From: an uncultured Lachnospiraceae bacterium | Lineage (GTDB): Bacteria > Bacillota > Clostridia > Lachnospirales > Lachnospiraceae | DNA length: 64,000 bases | Assembly (NCBI GenBank): GCA_910578795.1 | Contig: CAJTSD010000003.1 | Coordinates: forward strand, 105,099-169,098 | Direction of reading: 5' to 3' | Shown here: positions 34,437 to 43,880 of the stretch, piece by piece | Numbering within the stretch: the first letter of the stretch is position 1 | How the letters are laid out: every line of letters starts with the position of its first letter | Notes under the pieces: model-generated | Told to the model about the DNA's origin: nothing | The model's input: the letters and a program-made list of their open reading frames with translations, nothing else | Databases searched by the model: none | Position numbers and translations under genes: made by a program

Positions 34437-35502
34437 ACTGATTTACAATTCCCTCAATTAATCCGACAATCGTATCAATGGAGTCCCTTTGATTACTGTT
34501 CTGCATTGATTCAATATAAGACTGACGCGTGAAGTATAGCTCATGCACTTTTTCTGTCAGCGTCACTGCTGTCAGATAATCCTCGTCAGCCACCATGGCA
34601 AAGCCCTGCGCCTCAAAACTCTTTGCATTCAGAATTTGGTCGCCGCGGCTTGCGCGGGCGGGAAGGGGAATCAGAAGACTTGGCTTGCGCAATGCCAAAA
34701 GCTCACAGATTGCATTTGCACCGGCTCTAGAAATCACGATGTCTGCCATTGCAAATAAATCCTTCAAATCCTCTTTCACATATTCAAACTGCTTGTAGCC
34801 TTCCGTGCTTAGAAGAAGATTATCAATTTTTTCTTTTCCGCAGATATGCACAATCTGAAAATCTTCCAAAAGCTTGGGAAGCGCTTCGCGCACTAGGGTA
34901 TTAATGCCTGCAGCGCCGAGACTTCCGCCGATAACCATGATGACTGGTTTTCCGCCGTGGAAGCCGCACATGGAAAGTCCTTTTTCCTTGCTGCCCTTTG
35001 TCAGCTCCGTTCGAATCGGTGAACCTGTCAATACTGCTTTTTCCTCGGGAAGCTTTTGCAGCGTTTCGGGAAAATTGCAGCAGACCTTTTGCGCAACAGG
35101 AATGCACAGGCTGTTTGCAAGCCCCGGAGTCATATCGGATTCGTGGATAATGCATGGAATTTTCAGGGAAGATGCGGCGCGCACAACCGGAACGCTCACA
35201 AAACCGCCCTTGCTGAATACAATGTCCGGCTTTAACGTTTTTAAGACTTTCTTTGCCTCCATAAAACCTTTGATTACCCGAAACGGGTCGCTGAAATTTT
35301 TTATATCAAAATAGCGTCTGAGTTTCCCTGTAGAGATACCATAGTAGGGTATCCGGTAATCCTCAATCAGTTTTCGTTCGATGCCCTCGTAGGAGCCAAT
35401 ATAGTGTATATCATAACCTAAGCTTTTGAGCTTGGGAATCAGGGCAATATTCGGTGTGACGTGACCGGCAGTGCCGCCGCCTGTAAATACGATGCGTTTC
35501 AT
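34435..35502 (-). CDS. murG: UDP-GlcNAc:lipid I N-acetylglucosaminyltransferase MurG
   Basis: A 355-residue GT-B glycosyltransferase. The N-terminal glycine-rich loop GGGTAGHVTP (residues 8-17), the second loop SKGGFVSVPV (about 99-108) and the C-terminal GGSLGAAGIN (about 192-201) and SRAGANAICEL with RASRGDQ are MurG signatures. It adds GlcNAc to lipid I on the inner membrane face to make lipid II. Here it stands alone, away from other murein genes. Length is typical. Confidence 0.95.
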   Translation of the reverse strand: MKRIVFTGGGTAGHVTPNIALIPKLKSLGYDIHYIGSYEGIERKLIEDYRIPYYGISTGKLRRYFDIKNFSDPFRVIKGFMEAKKVLKTLKPDIVFSKGGFVSVPVVRAASSLKIPCIIHESDMTPGLANSLCIPVAQKVCCNFPETLQKLPEEKAVLTGSPIRTELTKGSKEKGLSMCGFHGGKPVIMVIGGSLGAAGINTLVREALPKLLEDFQIVHICGKEKIDNLLLSTEGYKQFEYVKEDLKDLFAMADIVISRAGANAICELLALRKPSLLIPLPARASRGDQILNAKSFEAQGFAMVADEDYLTAVTLTEKVHELYFTRQSYIESMQNSNQRDSIDTIVGLIEGIVNQ

Positions 35503-35567
35503 ATTGAAAGCCTCCGCTTTTTTATCTTAAATATAATATTCGTATAATTGTGGAATGTCATTCAGAT

Positions 35568-35819
35568 TTATTCGTTTTCTTTTGCTTTATATGCCTCAAG
35601 TGCGCGTGCGAACTGGTCGGGGCAGGAGGTTTCTTTCATGCCGCATTTAATTCCCTTAAGCTTGGAGATTGCATCGTCTACCTTCATGCCGCGCACAAGG
35701 CTTGAGATGCCGCTTAAGTTTCCGTTGCAGCCGCCCGTGAAGGCAACCGACTGTATTGTGTCTCCTTCAATTTCAAAATCAATCATTTTGGAACAGGTAC
35801 CACTTGTTTTATATTGCAT
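35568..35819 (-). CDS. TSCPD domain protein (TIGR03905 type)
   Basis: An 83-residue protein starting at 35819 (MQYKTSGTCS, with AAAGGTT upstream) instead of 35882. The pattern GTCSKMIDFEIEGDTIQSVAFTGGCNGNLSGIS with the ending CGMKETSCPDQFARAL is the TSCPD domain, found at the C-terminus of class II ribonucleotide reductases and as short stand-alone proteins. The conserved Cys residues may bind metal. Function unknown. Confidence 0.88.
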   Translation of the reverse strand: MQYKTSGTCSKMIDFEIEGDTIQSVAFTGGCNGNLSGISSLVRGMKVDDAISKLKGIKCGMKETSCPDQFARALEAYKAKENE

Positions 35820-35914
35820 ATGTTTATCCAACCTTTCCTTTTTCCGGTTATTTCCTATAAAGAATTTTATCAGTGATAACATATGAAGTCAATACGGTTT
35901 CGCCCAAAACAAAT

Positions 35915-37225
35915 TTATGCCTTTGCATTCATAATCAGACGAAACACAAAGATGCCCTTTTCGCTCTTAAAATCATATTTTCCGTCATACTTTTCCGCGG
36001 ACCGAATCATGCTGGAAACGCCTATCCCGCCGGTAAATTCCGCTTCTGGCTGTCCGTTTTTTAATTTTGTTTCCATTTTACAGGTATTGCGGCAGGAGAA
36101 CACCAGTTTATCATTTTGCCTTTTGAGCAGTACGTGGATAAAGCAGTTTCTTCTATCCTGACTTTTTTTCACTTCCATGCAGGCATAAATCGCATTTTCA
36201 TAGGCATTGGCAAGGATTGCCACCAAATCAATACTGGGTATTGTCAGATTTTTGTCAATTCTGACATCTAGAATCACTTGTATTCCCTGCCTTTTTGCCT
36301 TATTGGTATATGCAGACAGAATATTGTTGACCGCGGCGTTACTGCATATCATTTTGGGCATTTCATAATTTGTTTCCTTTTCGTATTCTTTCAAATACGC
36401 AAGCAGCTCCTCGTTCTGTCCCCTGCGAATATATTCCGCGATGACGGCATTGTGGTGTCTTGCGTCATGATGGATACGCTTGCTCGATTCCACGGATTCT
36501 TCCAAAATTTCCATCTGCCGTTGCAAAAGCCTGTAATTCATTTGTATCATCTGATTTTCCCGCTCGTATTCTTTCTCGTTGCCGACGTGGCAGTAAAAGT
36601 GAAAGATTAAAAGCTGCAGCATTCCTGTCAGGATAAAATTGACTGCAACCTGATAGATACGGTATGGTGTTACCTCTTTGCTCAGATAGGGGTTTAAAAT
36701 GTACCCGATTCCTAACAGGATACTGATAATCATAACGGCAACGCTGAACTTATCCGCCTCTTTTTCAATGAAATCTCCAAAGCCTTGAATGGATTTTTTT
36801 ACATATCTGTCAATCAGCCACATAATCAAGCCAATCAGTAAAATGCGTACAATGATGTCCGCCCATACGCTTCGATGAAAAAAGAGTATGGAAATTTCCA
36901 GCGAACCGATGACGAATACCGCCATCAGGTAAAAGACCAGTGCGAGCTTGTAAAACGACAGATAAATGGAATCCCCGCTAATCCATATGGCAAACACCGC
37001 AAAGCACAGGTACATTATAAATGCTACCATCCGTACACAGCTATTCCAGTCTGCTACATACCAAACACAGCCCATGAGCGCCACTGCGACGGAAAAAGCC
37101 GCATAGTATAGAGTTGTCTTTTTGGGGGAAAACCTTGATTTGGAAATTTGTAGGAATATTAAAATGACTCCTATCAGACTGATGATATAACGGGTAAACG
37201 CAATATAGACCGAACCACCTAACAT
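35915..37225 (-). CDS. GHKL-domain sensor histidine kinase (AgrC-like)
   Basis: A 436-residue protein. About six N-terminal helices (residues 5-205) form the sensor. The cytoplasmic part has the phosphoacceptor-type motif RIHHDARHHNAVI (about 243-255), an N-box LANAYENAIYA and the G-box GGIGVSSM of the GHKL ATPase_5 group. These kinases normally sit beside a LytTR response regulator and often sense peptides, but no such gene is adjacent here. Paired LytTR-like sites lie 80-110 bp upstream of its start. It may act with a regulator encoded elsewhere. Confidence 0.88.
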   Translation of the reverse strand: MLGGSVYIAFTRYIISLIGVILIFLQISKSRFSPKKTTLYYAAFSVAVALMGCVWYVADWNSCVRMVAFIMYLCFAVFAIWISGDSIYLSFYKLALVFYLMAVFVIGSLEISILFFHRSVWADIIVRILLIGLIMWLIDRYVKKSIQGFGDFIEKEADKFSVAVMIISILLGIGYILNPYLSKEVTPYRIYQVAVNFILTGMLQLLIFHFYCHVGNEKEYERENQMIQMNYRLLQRQMEILEESVESSKRIHHDARHHNAVIAEYIRRGQNEELLAYLKEYEKETNYEMPKMICSNAAVNNILSAYTNKAKRQGIQVILDVRIDKNLTIPSIDLVAILANAYENAIYACMEVKKSQDRRNCFIHVLLKRQNDKLVFSCRNTCKMETKLKNGQPEAEFTGGIGVSSMIRSAEKYDGKYDFKSEKGIFVFRLIMNAKA

Positions 37226-37305
37226 ATTTCCTCCTTATTGATACAAATACTTATTTTTTATTAGGATTCACTATATCAAAAGGGCGTGTGATAACAAGTT
37301 GTATG

Positions 37306-37336
37306 GTACAGTTTGTCGTTTTTTGGGTACAATTTG
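37306..37336. promoter_or_regulatory. pair of direct repeats resembling LytTR regulator sites
   Basis: GTACAGTTTG (37306-37315) and GTACAATTTG (37327-37336) are direct repeats with start-to-start spacing of exactly 21 bp, the spacing used by dimers of AgrA/LytTR regulators (two ACAGTT-like half-sites). They lie between the GHKL kinase gene (minus) and a plus-strand membrane gene. Confidence 0.65.
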
Positions 37337-37390
37337 CAAAAGAAACGTTTTTCTGTATGAATTTGACGAACGATTTTCGCCCAAACCGTC

Positions 37391-37419
37391 TTGTGGCGGG
37401 CTTTTGAATTGCGTATACT
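37391..37419 (+). promoter_or_regulatory. promoter of the 37530 membrane gene
   Basis: TTGTGG (37391-37396) and TATACT (37414-37419) are separated by 17 bp. The predicted start is about 105 bp upstream of the gene. Confidence 0.6.
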
Positions 37420-37529
37420 TATATCAGTAAAATACCCGTGTGCAGCTACCAAATTTGGACATGCCTGTTTCCGGTTTGCTGCGCAGGCGAAACGGTTAAA
37501 AAATGGAAACCGGCGGAATGGAGGAAATT

Positions 37530-38240
37530 ATGGCAAATGAAGTAATGAAATATTTTGATCACTCGTTTATTGTGGTACTGACGTTAACGCTTATGGCGAT
37601 TGGTGTTTTGTATCAGATTGCAATCGGTATTATTTATCAAAAGATGATACAGGCGACGGACACGCTTTCAGGAATGGAAAACAAGCTGCTTGTGCAGTGT
37701 AAGGAACGGTTTGTGAACTGCTATAAATTAAATGGCGGCGTTCCGAATATTCCGGTATTTGTGGACAAGTTTATCAATCGGATACGCGTGTGTGGTATGA
37801 GCATGAGCTTTATGAAGCACCTTTCGGGGCAGCTGATGCTTGCGGGCGTGTTTGTGGCAGGCTTTGGCGTGTGCAAGGGTATTATTGAAGGGCGGGGATT
37901 TATTGATTTGCTGCCGTTCTATATTATCAGCCTTTTGGGAATTTACCTGTATTTAAGCATTATGTCCATTGTGGACATGCCAAACCGCAGAAGAATGTTA
38001 AAGACAAATATTACGGATTATCTTGAAAACACGGTTGCACAGCGGCTTGAGCATGGTCTTATGGAGAAAGAGAAGCTGCTTTGGGAGCTTGCGCAGGAAA
38101 AGGATGCGACGATTGTCGACAAAGAGGAAGACCGGCAGGGGGACGAAATACCGGCAAAAACAAAGGAGCCGGTTTTTTCGGCGGAGGAAACGCGCGAGCT
38201 TGAAGAACTGCTTCGTGGAATTATTGCAAATAAGGTTTGA
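37530..38240 (+). CDS. hypothetical membrane protein with coiled-coil tail
   Basis: A 236-residue protein starting at 37530 (MANEVMKYFD), where GGAGG lies six bases upstream, rather than at 37503. Membrane segments are at about residues 13-35, 83-105 and 110-132. The C-terminal 90 residues are strongly charged with Glu/Lys helices. The arrangement loosely recalls MotA/ExbB/TolQ-type proteins, but no conserved motif of that family is visible, so I leave the function open. Confidence 0.6.
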   Translation: MANEVMKYFDHSFIVVLTLTLMAIGVLYQIAIGIIYQKMIQATDTLSGMENKLLVQCKERFVNCYKLNGGVPNIPVFVDKFINRIRVCGMSMSFMKHLSGQLMLAGVFVAGFGVCKGIIEGRGFIDLLPFYIISLLGIYLYLSIMSIVDMPNRRRMLKTNITDYLENTVAQRLEHGLMEKEKLLWELAQEKDATIVDKEEDRQGDEIPAKTKEPVFSAEETRELEELLRGIIANKV

Positions 38241-38331
38241 TTTCTTTGGTAAAATTTGTTAAAATAAAGGCTATATGGCGACGGTTATCGTCAAATGATA
38301 CAAAAATATGTGAATGTAAAGGAGAAGACAA

Positions 38332-39678
38332 ATGAGCAAGGTAACGTTTGACTATTCAAAGGCAGCACAGTTTATCAGCGAGCATGAGGTTGAGAACATG
38401 AAAAAGCTTACCCTCGATGCAAAAGAGGTACTTGTAGGAAAGAGCGGCGCGGGCAACGATTTTTTGGGTTGGATTGACTTACCTGTGGACTACGATAAGG
38501 AAGAATTTGCAAGAATTAAGGAAGCGGCAAAACGCATTCAGAGTGACAGTGAGGTTCTCCTTGTAATCGGTATCGGCGGTTCTTATCTTGGCGCAAGGGC
38601 GGCAGTTGAGTTCCTTCGTCACGGCTTTTACAATATGGTGGACAAGAGTATCAGAAAAACGCCGGAGATTTACTTTGTAGGAAATTCCATCAGCTCTACT
38701 TATATTAAGCATTTGTGTGATGTTATCGGCGACAGGGACTTCTCGATTAATATGATTAGCAAGTCCGGCACAACGACCGAGCCTGCGATTGCGTTCCGCG
38801 TATTTAAGGAAATGATGGAGAAGAAGTACGGAAAAGAGGGCGCGGCAAAGAGAATTTACGCCACAACAGATAAGGCGAAGGGTTCTTTGAAGAACCTTGC
38901 GACGGAAGAGGGTTATGAGACATTTGTCGTTCCTGATGATGTTGGAGGACGTTTCTCAGTATTGACGGCGGTTGGTCTGCTTCCGATTGCAGTCAGTGGC
39001 GCGGATATTGATAAGCTGATGGAAGGCGCTGCAAGTGGCAGAAAGCGCGCGCTGGAGCTTCCGTTTGAGGAAAACGACGCAATGCAGTATGCGGCTGTCA
39101 GAAATATCCTTCTGAGAAAAGGTAAGGTGGTTGAAATCCTTTGTAATTACGAGCCGAGCGCACATTATGTTTCTGAGTGGTGGAAGCAGCTTTTCGGTGA
39201 GTCGGAGGGTAAGGACCAAAGGGGATTATTCCCTGCAAGCGTTGATTTGACAACAGATCTGCATTCGATGGGACAGTTTATTCAGGACGGCGCAAGGGTA
39301 ATGTTTGAGACGGTTCTTGACATTGAGAAGGCGAGAGAGGAAATCACAATCGGTACGGAGCCGGTTGACCTTGACGGCTTGAATTACCTTGCGGGTAAGA
39401 CGGTTGACTTCGTAAACAAGAGTGCGATGAACGGTACGGTGCTTGCACATACGGACGGGCAGGTTCCCAACCTTATGGTGCATATGCCGGAGGTTAGCGA
39501 ATTTTATCTTGGCGAGTTGTTCTATTTCTTCGAGTTCGCGTGCGGTCTGAGCGGATATTTGCTTGGCGTCAATCCGTTTAACCAGCCGGGCGTTGAGAGC
39601 TATAAGAAGAATATGTTTGCACTGCTTGGCAAGCCTGGGTATGAAGAGGCGAGAGAGGCTTTGTTGAAGAGACTGTAG
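38332..39678 (+). CDS. pgi: glucose-6-phosphate isomerase
   Basis: A 448-residue enzyme interconverting glucose-6-phosphate and fructose-6-phosphate in glycolysis. Visible signatures are IGIGGSYLGARA (about 79-90), the sugar-phosphate loop ISKSGTTTEPAIAF (about 141-154) and the C-terminal NPFNQPGVESYK (about 409-420), which carries the catalytic region. The length fits the short bacterial/archaeal-like PGI of Firmicutes. AAAGGAG at about 38321-38327 is the ribosome site. A terminator and a structured repeat follow. Confidence 0.96.
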   Translation: MSKVTFDYSKAAQFISEHEVENMKKLTLDAKEVLVGKSGAGNDFLGWIDLPVDYDKEEFARIKEAAKRIQSDSEVLLVIGIGGSYLGARAAVEFLRHGFYNMVDKSIRKTPEIYFVGNSISSTYIKHLCDVIGDRDFSINMISKSGTTTEPAIAFRVFKEMMEKKYGKEGAAKRIYATTDKAKGSLKNLATEEGYETFVVPDDVGGRFSVLTAVGLLPIAVSGADIDKLMEGAASGRKRALELPFEENDAMQYAAVRNILLRKGKVVEILCNYEPSAHYVSEWWKQLFGESEGKDQRGLFPASVDLTTDLHSMGQFIQDGARVMFETVLDIEKAREEITIGTEPVDLDGLNYLAGKTVDFVNKSAMNGTVLAHTDGQVPNLMVHMPEVSEFYLGELFYFFEFACGLSGYLLGVNPFNQPGVESYKKNMFALLGKPGYEEAREALLKRL

Positions 39679-39734
39679 GTAGCAAATTTGTGCAATGGCA
39701 CAAATTCGCGAAAATTGATGATATGATATTGTGA

Positions 39735-39770
39735 AAAGCCATACATGGGGGTGCCTATGTATGGCTTTTT
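39735..39770 (+). terminator. terminator after pgi
   Basis: AGCCATACAT (39737-39746) pairs with ATGTATGGCT, followed by TTTTT. The structured repeat copy 1 begins directly at its end. Confidence 0.85.
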
Positions 39771-39875
39771 ATGCACACGGGCGTCCAAAGGAAATATGTC
39801 ATCAAACCGATAAATCGGTTCGCTGACGAACGCCCGGCGCACGAGTAGGGAGAAGATGAATCTTCTCTACTCGAT
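39771..39875. repeat. structured repeat A, copy 1
   Basis: About 105 bp that recurs at 49541-49643 with roughly 90 percent identity by eye. It starts ATGCACACGGGCGTCC immediately after the terminator T-run. It contains nested stems: GGGCGT with ACGCCC, inner ACCGA with TCGGT, and a closing hairpin CGAGTAG with CTACTCG. No reading frame spans it sensibly. Both copies have the same orientation relative to the upstream terminator, and both fold despite sequence differences. Confidence 0.8.
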
Positions 39876-39901
39876 TATGTCTTGATTTTGCATGGAATGG
39901 G

Positions 39902-40807
39902 TTAAGTGGTCGTGTTTGTATTAATATTTTTCAGTGATTGATAAAAAAAATCCGCCGCTGCGCTTTTTCTGCGGTTTTTGTCTGACGCAATCTGAATGGA
40001 GCGTGTTGGGATTTTGGTGTTTAGCTGAATTTGGACTAAGCGTTTTTTTTTTAACAGGGGCAATGCCAAATTTTCGGGGACGAATCCGATTCCGAGGTTG
40101 CTTTGGATTAGTGGAAGCATTAAATCGGAGCTTGCGACTTCCATGTCAAGTTCCATGTCGGTGTCGTGTTCGATGAAAAAGTCTTTGTATAATTCATAGG
40201 TTGCGGTTCCCCTGCCTAAACCGATGAGCGAAAAGTTTTTCAGTTCTTTTAATTCCAATTTTTTCCCGCATAAAAAATCATATTGTGTTCCGCCGACAAG
40301 GATTTCGCGGAAGTTGTATAAGGTTTCGTATTGATAGGATTTCGCGGTTTTAAAAGGTGTTGTGATTACTGCAAAATCAATTTTACCGGCGTTTAGAAAT
40401 TGAAGTAATTCAGGAGTGCTGTAGTTATGGACTTTGATGCGGATTTTTGGGTGGTTTGTCTTAAAATTGCGCATGGCATCAAGCAGGAGAAGGTGCAGTG
40501 CCGTTTCGGTGGCGCCAAGCTCGATGGTGCCGCGTTCCTCGTCGGTTTGTCCGCTGATTTCTTCCTGCGCGTTGATAAAATGCTTGTAGGCGATTTCGAC
40601 GTGGGAGTAGAGCTTTTCGCCTGCTTCGGTGAGGCTTAAGCCTCTTGGCTCGCGGATAAAGAGGCGGCAGTTTAGCTGGGATTCCAAGAGTTTGATGATG
40701 CGCGTTACGTTGGGCTGGCTGCTGCCTAATGCAGCGGCGGCTTTTGTGACGTTTTTGTATTTGGCGGTGTAGTAGAAGATTTTGTAGTATTCGAAGTTGA
40801 TATCCAT
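39902..40807 (-). CDS. LysR family transcriptional regulator
   Basis: A 301-residue regulator. The N-terminal winged helix (YKIFYYTAKYKNVTKAAAALGSSQPNVTRIIKLLE, about residues 6-45) is characteristic, followed by the two-lobed substrate-binding domain (PKIRIKVHNYSTPELLQFL; GIGFVPENLALPLL). The effector is unknown. It is divergent from a MATE exporter gene, 110 bp apart, and is the likely regulator of that exporter as in other LysR pairs. Confidence 0.9.
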   Translation of the reverse strand: MDINFEYYKIFYYTAKYKNVTKAAAALGSSQPNVTRIIKLLESQLNCRLFIREPRGLSLTEAGEKLYSHVEIAYKHFINAQEEISGQTDEERGTIELGATETALHLLLLDAMRNFKTNHPKIRIKVHNYSTPELLQFLNAGKIDFAVITTPFKTAKSYQYETLYNFREILVGGTQYDFLCGKKLELKELKNFSLIGLGRGTATYELYKDFFIEHDTDMELDMEVASSDLMLPLIQSNLGIGFVPENLALPLLKKKRLVQIQLNTKIPTRSIQIASDKNRRKSAAADFFYQSLKNINTNTTT

Positions 40808-40917
40808 ATAATTTTTATATTGCTCCTATATGATATATTTATTTTTCTTATTGGTTATTGGGTAGTATAATACAGGTTATCGGAAATGTAAATAGGGTGA
40901 CGAGGAGGTTTTATTAT

Positions 40918-42264
40918 ATGAACAAGGATTTGACACAGGGAAATCCGCAGAAGATTTTGTGGGCGTTTTGCTTGCCGATGTTTGGGAGCATTGTGTTTCA
41001 GCAGCTTTATAATATTGCGGATTCGTTTGTGGCGGGGAAGTTTATTGGGGAAAACGCGCTTGCGGCGGTTGGGAACAGCTATAATATCACGCTGATTTTC
41101 ATTGCGTTTGCATTTGGGTGCAATATCGGCTGCTCCGTGATTGTGTCGCAGCTTTTTGGCGCGAAGGATTATAAGGCAATCAAGACGGCGGTTTATACGA
41201 CGTTGATTGCAAGCGGTGTTTTATGCGGCGTTTTAATGCTGACGGGATTACTGTCCTGTGATGTGCTGCTTCGGCTGATGAAGACGCAGCCGGAGATTAT
41301 GGCGGATTCGGCATTGTATCTGCAGATTTACATATGGGGACTTCCGTTTTTGTTCTTCTATAATATTGCGACGGGTATTTTCTCTGCAATGGGGGATTCC
41401 AAAACGCCATTTCTGTTTCTTGCGGCATCGTCGACCGCGAATATTTTGGTGGATATTTTGTTTGTGAAAAGCTTCACAATGGGGATAGCAGGCGTTGCAT
41501 GGGCGACGTTTTTGTGTCAGGGTGTAAGCTGTGTGCTTTCGGTGGTATTGGTCTTGGCGCGGCTGTCGAAAATTCAAACAAGCGGAAAAGTTGCGGTGTT
41601 TTCGGGGAAATTGCTTGGAAAAATCGCGGTTATCGCGGTGCCAAGCATTTTGCAGCAGTCGTTTATTTCGGTCGGCAACATGATGATACAGGGGTGCATT
41701 AACGGCTTTGGGGTCAGTGTTGCTGCGGGGTACTCTGCCGCGGTGAAGTTGAATAATCTTGTGATTACGTCGTTTACGACGATTGGAAATGGGATTTCTA
41801 ATTTTTCGGCACAGAATTTGGGGGCAAATCAGTACGGGCGCATTCGGGAAGGATTTCGCGCAGGATTGAAGCTGGTGTGGTGTCTGAGTGTTCCGTTTTG
41901 CCTGATTTATGTCTTTTTGGGGAAGTATTTGCTGCTGCTGTTTATGAATGAGGGTTCAGCGCAGGCGCTTGCGACGGGAAGGCAGTTTTTATGGATTTTG
42001 TCGCCGTTTTATTTTGTAGTTTCCGCGAAGCTTGCGGCGGACGGGGTGCTGCGCGGGACAAACGCAATGAGGCAGTTTATGGCAGCGACGTTTACAGACC
42101 TTATTCTGCGCGTGGTTTTGGCATTTGTGCTGTCGGGGTGGACAAACAGCGCGAAGGGGATTTGGTGCGCATGGCCTATCGGGTGGACGATTGCGATGGG
42201 ACTGTCGCTGTTCTTTCTTTGGCGGCAGTTGGCGGTGCCTGCAAAGGAAAAGTGTGTTTTATGA
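40918..42264 (+). CDS. MATE family efflux protein, divergent from LysR gene
   Basis: A 448-residue, 12-helix MATE transporter starting at 40918 (MNKDLTQGNPQKILW) with AGGAGG at about 40903-40908; an upstream in-frame codon at 40858 is rejected. The N-terminal pattern DLTQGNPQKILWAFCLPMF and YNIADSFVAGKFIGENALAAVG is typical of the DinF/NorM-like subgroup. TATAAT at 40865-40870 probably belongs to its promoter. Expression is likely controlled by the divergent LysR regulator. Confidence 0.9.
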   Translation: MNKDLTQGNPQKILWAFCLPMFGSIVFQQLYNIADSFVAGKFIGENALAAVGNSYNITLIFIAFAFGCNIGCSVIVSQLFGAKDYKAIKTAVYTTLIASGVLCGVLMLTGLLSCDVLLRLMKTQPEIMADSALYLQIYIWGLPFLFFYNIATGIFSAMGDSKTPFLFLAASSTANILVDILFVKSFTMGIAGVAWATFLCQGVSCVLSVVLVLARLSKIQTSGKVAVFSGKLLGKIAVIAVPSILQQSFISVGNMMIQGCINGFGVSVAAGYSAAVKLNNLVITSFTTIGNGISNFSAQNLGANQYGRIREGFRAGLKLVWCLSVPFCLIYVFLGKYLLLLFMNEGSAQALATGRQFLWILSPFYFVVSAKLAADGVLRGTNAMRQFMAATFTDLILRVVLAFVLSGWTNSAKGIWCAWPIGWTIAMGLSLFFLWRQLAVPAKEKCVL

Positions 42265-42373
42265 TTCTTATGGAAGGTGCTTTGAAATTTTTATGGAATT
42301 GTGTTGAAAATAGTGGTATATTAATGTAACAAGAAAAAGCAGTTTTTAACGAAATATAGAAAAGAAAAACAAT

Positions 42374-42927
42374 ATGGCTCAGAAAATAGAAGGAAAATTT
42401 CAACAGCTAAATCATATGTGGGGAGGGGTGCCTTATAAATTTACAACCAAATAAATTCAAGCTTGAACCAACGACAGTCTGGTCGTTTCCAAACAGAGGA
42501 AGTTGGGCAACGCATTCAGGAAGGTATCAAGGAAATTGGTCGCCATATGTACCAAGAAATCTGATACTCCGCTATTCTAATCCCAGTGAATGGGTCTTAG
42601 ATCAATTTATGGGTAGTGGGACAACTTTAGTCGAGGCGACTTGGTGTTAAAGAATTTTCGGTTGAAATGCAGAAAGTGGCAAAAGAGTCTTTTCGTGTGT
42701 TAAAAAAGGGAAAAATTTGTGCAATAATGATGGGGGACGTAAGGAAATATGGAAAGGTTATTCCGTTAGGATTTCGCATGATGGAGTGCTTTTTACAAGC
42801 GGGATTTACAAATAAAGAGATTATAATTAAAGAGCAGCATAATTGCCGTTCTACAGATTATTGGGAGAATCAGAACAATGAATTTCTCTTGCTGGCACAT
42901 GAGTGCATATTTGTGCTTCAAAAGTAA
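42374..42927 (+). pseudogene. decayed DNA methyltransferase (N4/N6 type)
   Basis: Three pieces of one methyltransferase are visible. A short start (MAQKIEGKFQQLNHMWGG) runs into TAA at about 42450. In another frame, NKFKLEPTTVWSFPNRG to DQFMGSGTTLVEA (about 42447-42640) carries the SAM-binding motif I. The frame from about 42652 to 42927 (VAKESFRVLKKGKICAIMMGDVRK to HECIFVLQK) is the C-terminal part. A frameshift near 42440 and an internal deletion near 42645 have removed the region that would hold the catalytic SPPY motif. Not functional. Confidence 0.8.
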
Positions 42928-43033
42928 ATTAATTCACAGAGAGTAAAAGTTATGGTTGTTATTTTATATGTTTGCAAGTATAATAAATATGTAAAAAATT
43001 GTCCTTTTGCGGACATAAAGAAGAGGAATCAAA

Positions 43034-43867
43034 ATGAGTAATTCAAGTGTCGCTCCATTTGTGAAATAGGCTGGCGGAAAGCGTCAGTTGCTTTTACAGA
43101 TAAAGGAGAGAATGCCTGAAAAATATAATAACTATTTTGAACCGTTTGTAGGCGGCGGTGCAGTAACATTTGAATTGCTGCCTGCAAATGCTCTTATAAA
43201 CGATATTAATAAGGCACTGATAAATGCGTATAAGCAGATATGTAATGAGCCGGAAACATTTCTGAAGGCTGTAAAAAAGCTTGATGCGGAAATGTGGGAG
43301 GATGGAAAAGAATATTATTATTCTCTTAGGGAGCATTACAATGATAAGCTGATGAAAACGGAGTACGATGTGGAGTTGGCTGCATTATTTGTGTTTATTA
43401 ATAAGCATTGTTTTAATGGCTTGTATCGTGTGAATGGAAAGGGACTTTTCAATGTTCCATATAACAATAGCAGAAGAGCGTCTGTTGATGAGAATGCCAT
43501 CATGGAAACTTCGGAATATCTTCGGGAAGTAACCATTATTGATGGAGATTTTGAGGTTGCTTGTAAGGACGCGAAAAAGGGTGATTTTGTATTTATAGAC
43601 AGCCCATATGCACCGCTGAATCCAACTTCGTTTGAATCATATACCAAAGAGGGATTTGACATAGAAAGTCATAAACGGCTTGCAACGTTATTTGATGAAT
43701 TAACAGTCAGAGGCTGTTATTGTATGCTTACAAATCATAACACGGATTTGATAAATGAGCTATATGGTAATAAGGGCTACAGAATAGATGTTGTAAGTGT
43801 TAAGCGTATGATTAATTCCGATGCATCTAACAGAGTCGGTGAAGAAGTAATTATATGTAATTATTAA
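43034..43867 (+). pseudogene. Dam-type adenine methyltransferase (DpnM-like) with an in-frame amber codon
   Basis: The frame from ATG 43034 (AAGAGG upstream) is open for 278 codons except for one TAG at 43067-43069. That codon sits where Dam/DpnM proteins have the conserved Trp of K-W-A-G-G-K-R, part of the SAM-binding motif, so a TGG-to-TAG change is the simplest reading. Motif I (YFEPFVGGGAVTFELL) and the closing TNHNTDLINELYGNKGY region are intact. Motif IV reads DSPY instead of the usual DPPY, which may be a subfamily variant. Re-initiation at TTG 43088 would lack the SAM motif. Family role: methylates adenine in GATC. Confidence 0.8.
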
Positions 43868-43880
43868 AGGAGCCGGGATA

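Noticed and set aside
37530..38240. MotA/ExbB proton-channel component
   Set aside because: The helix layout is similar but the conserved motifs of that family are not visible.
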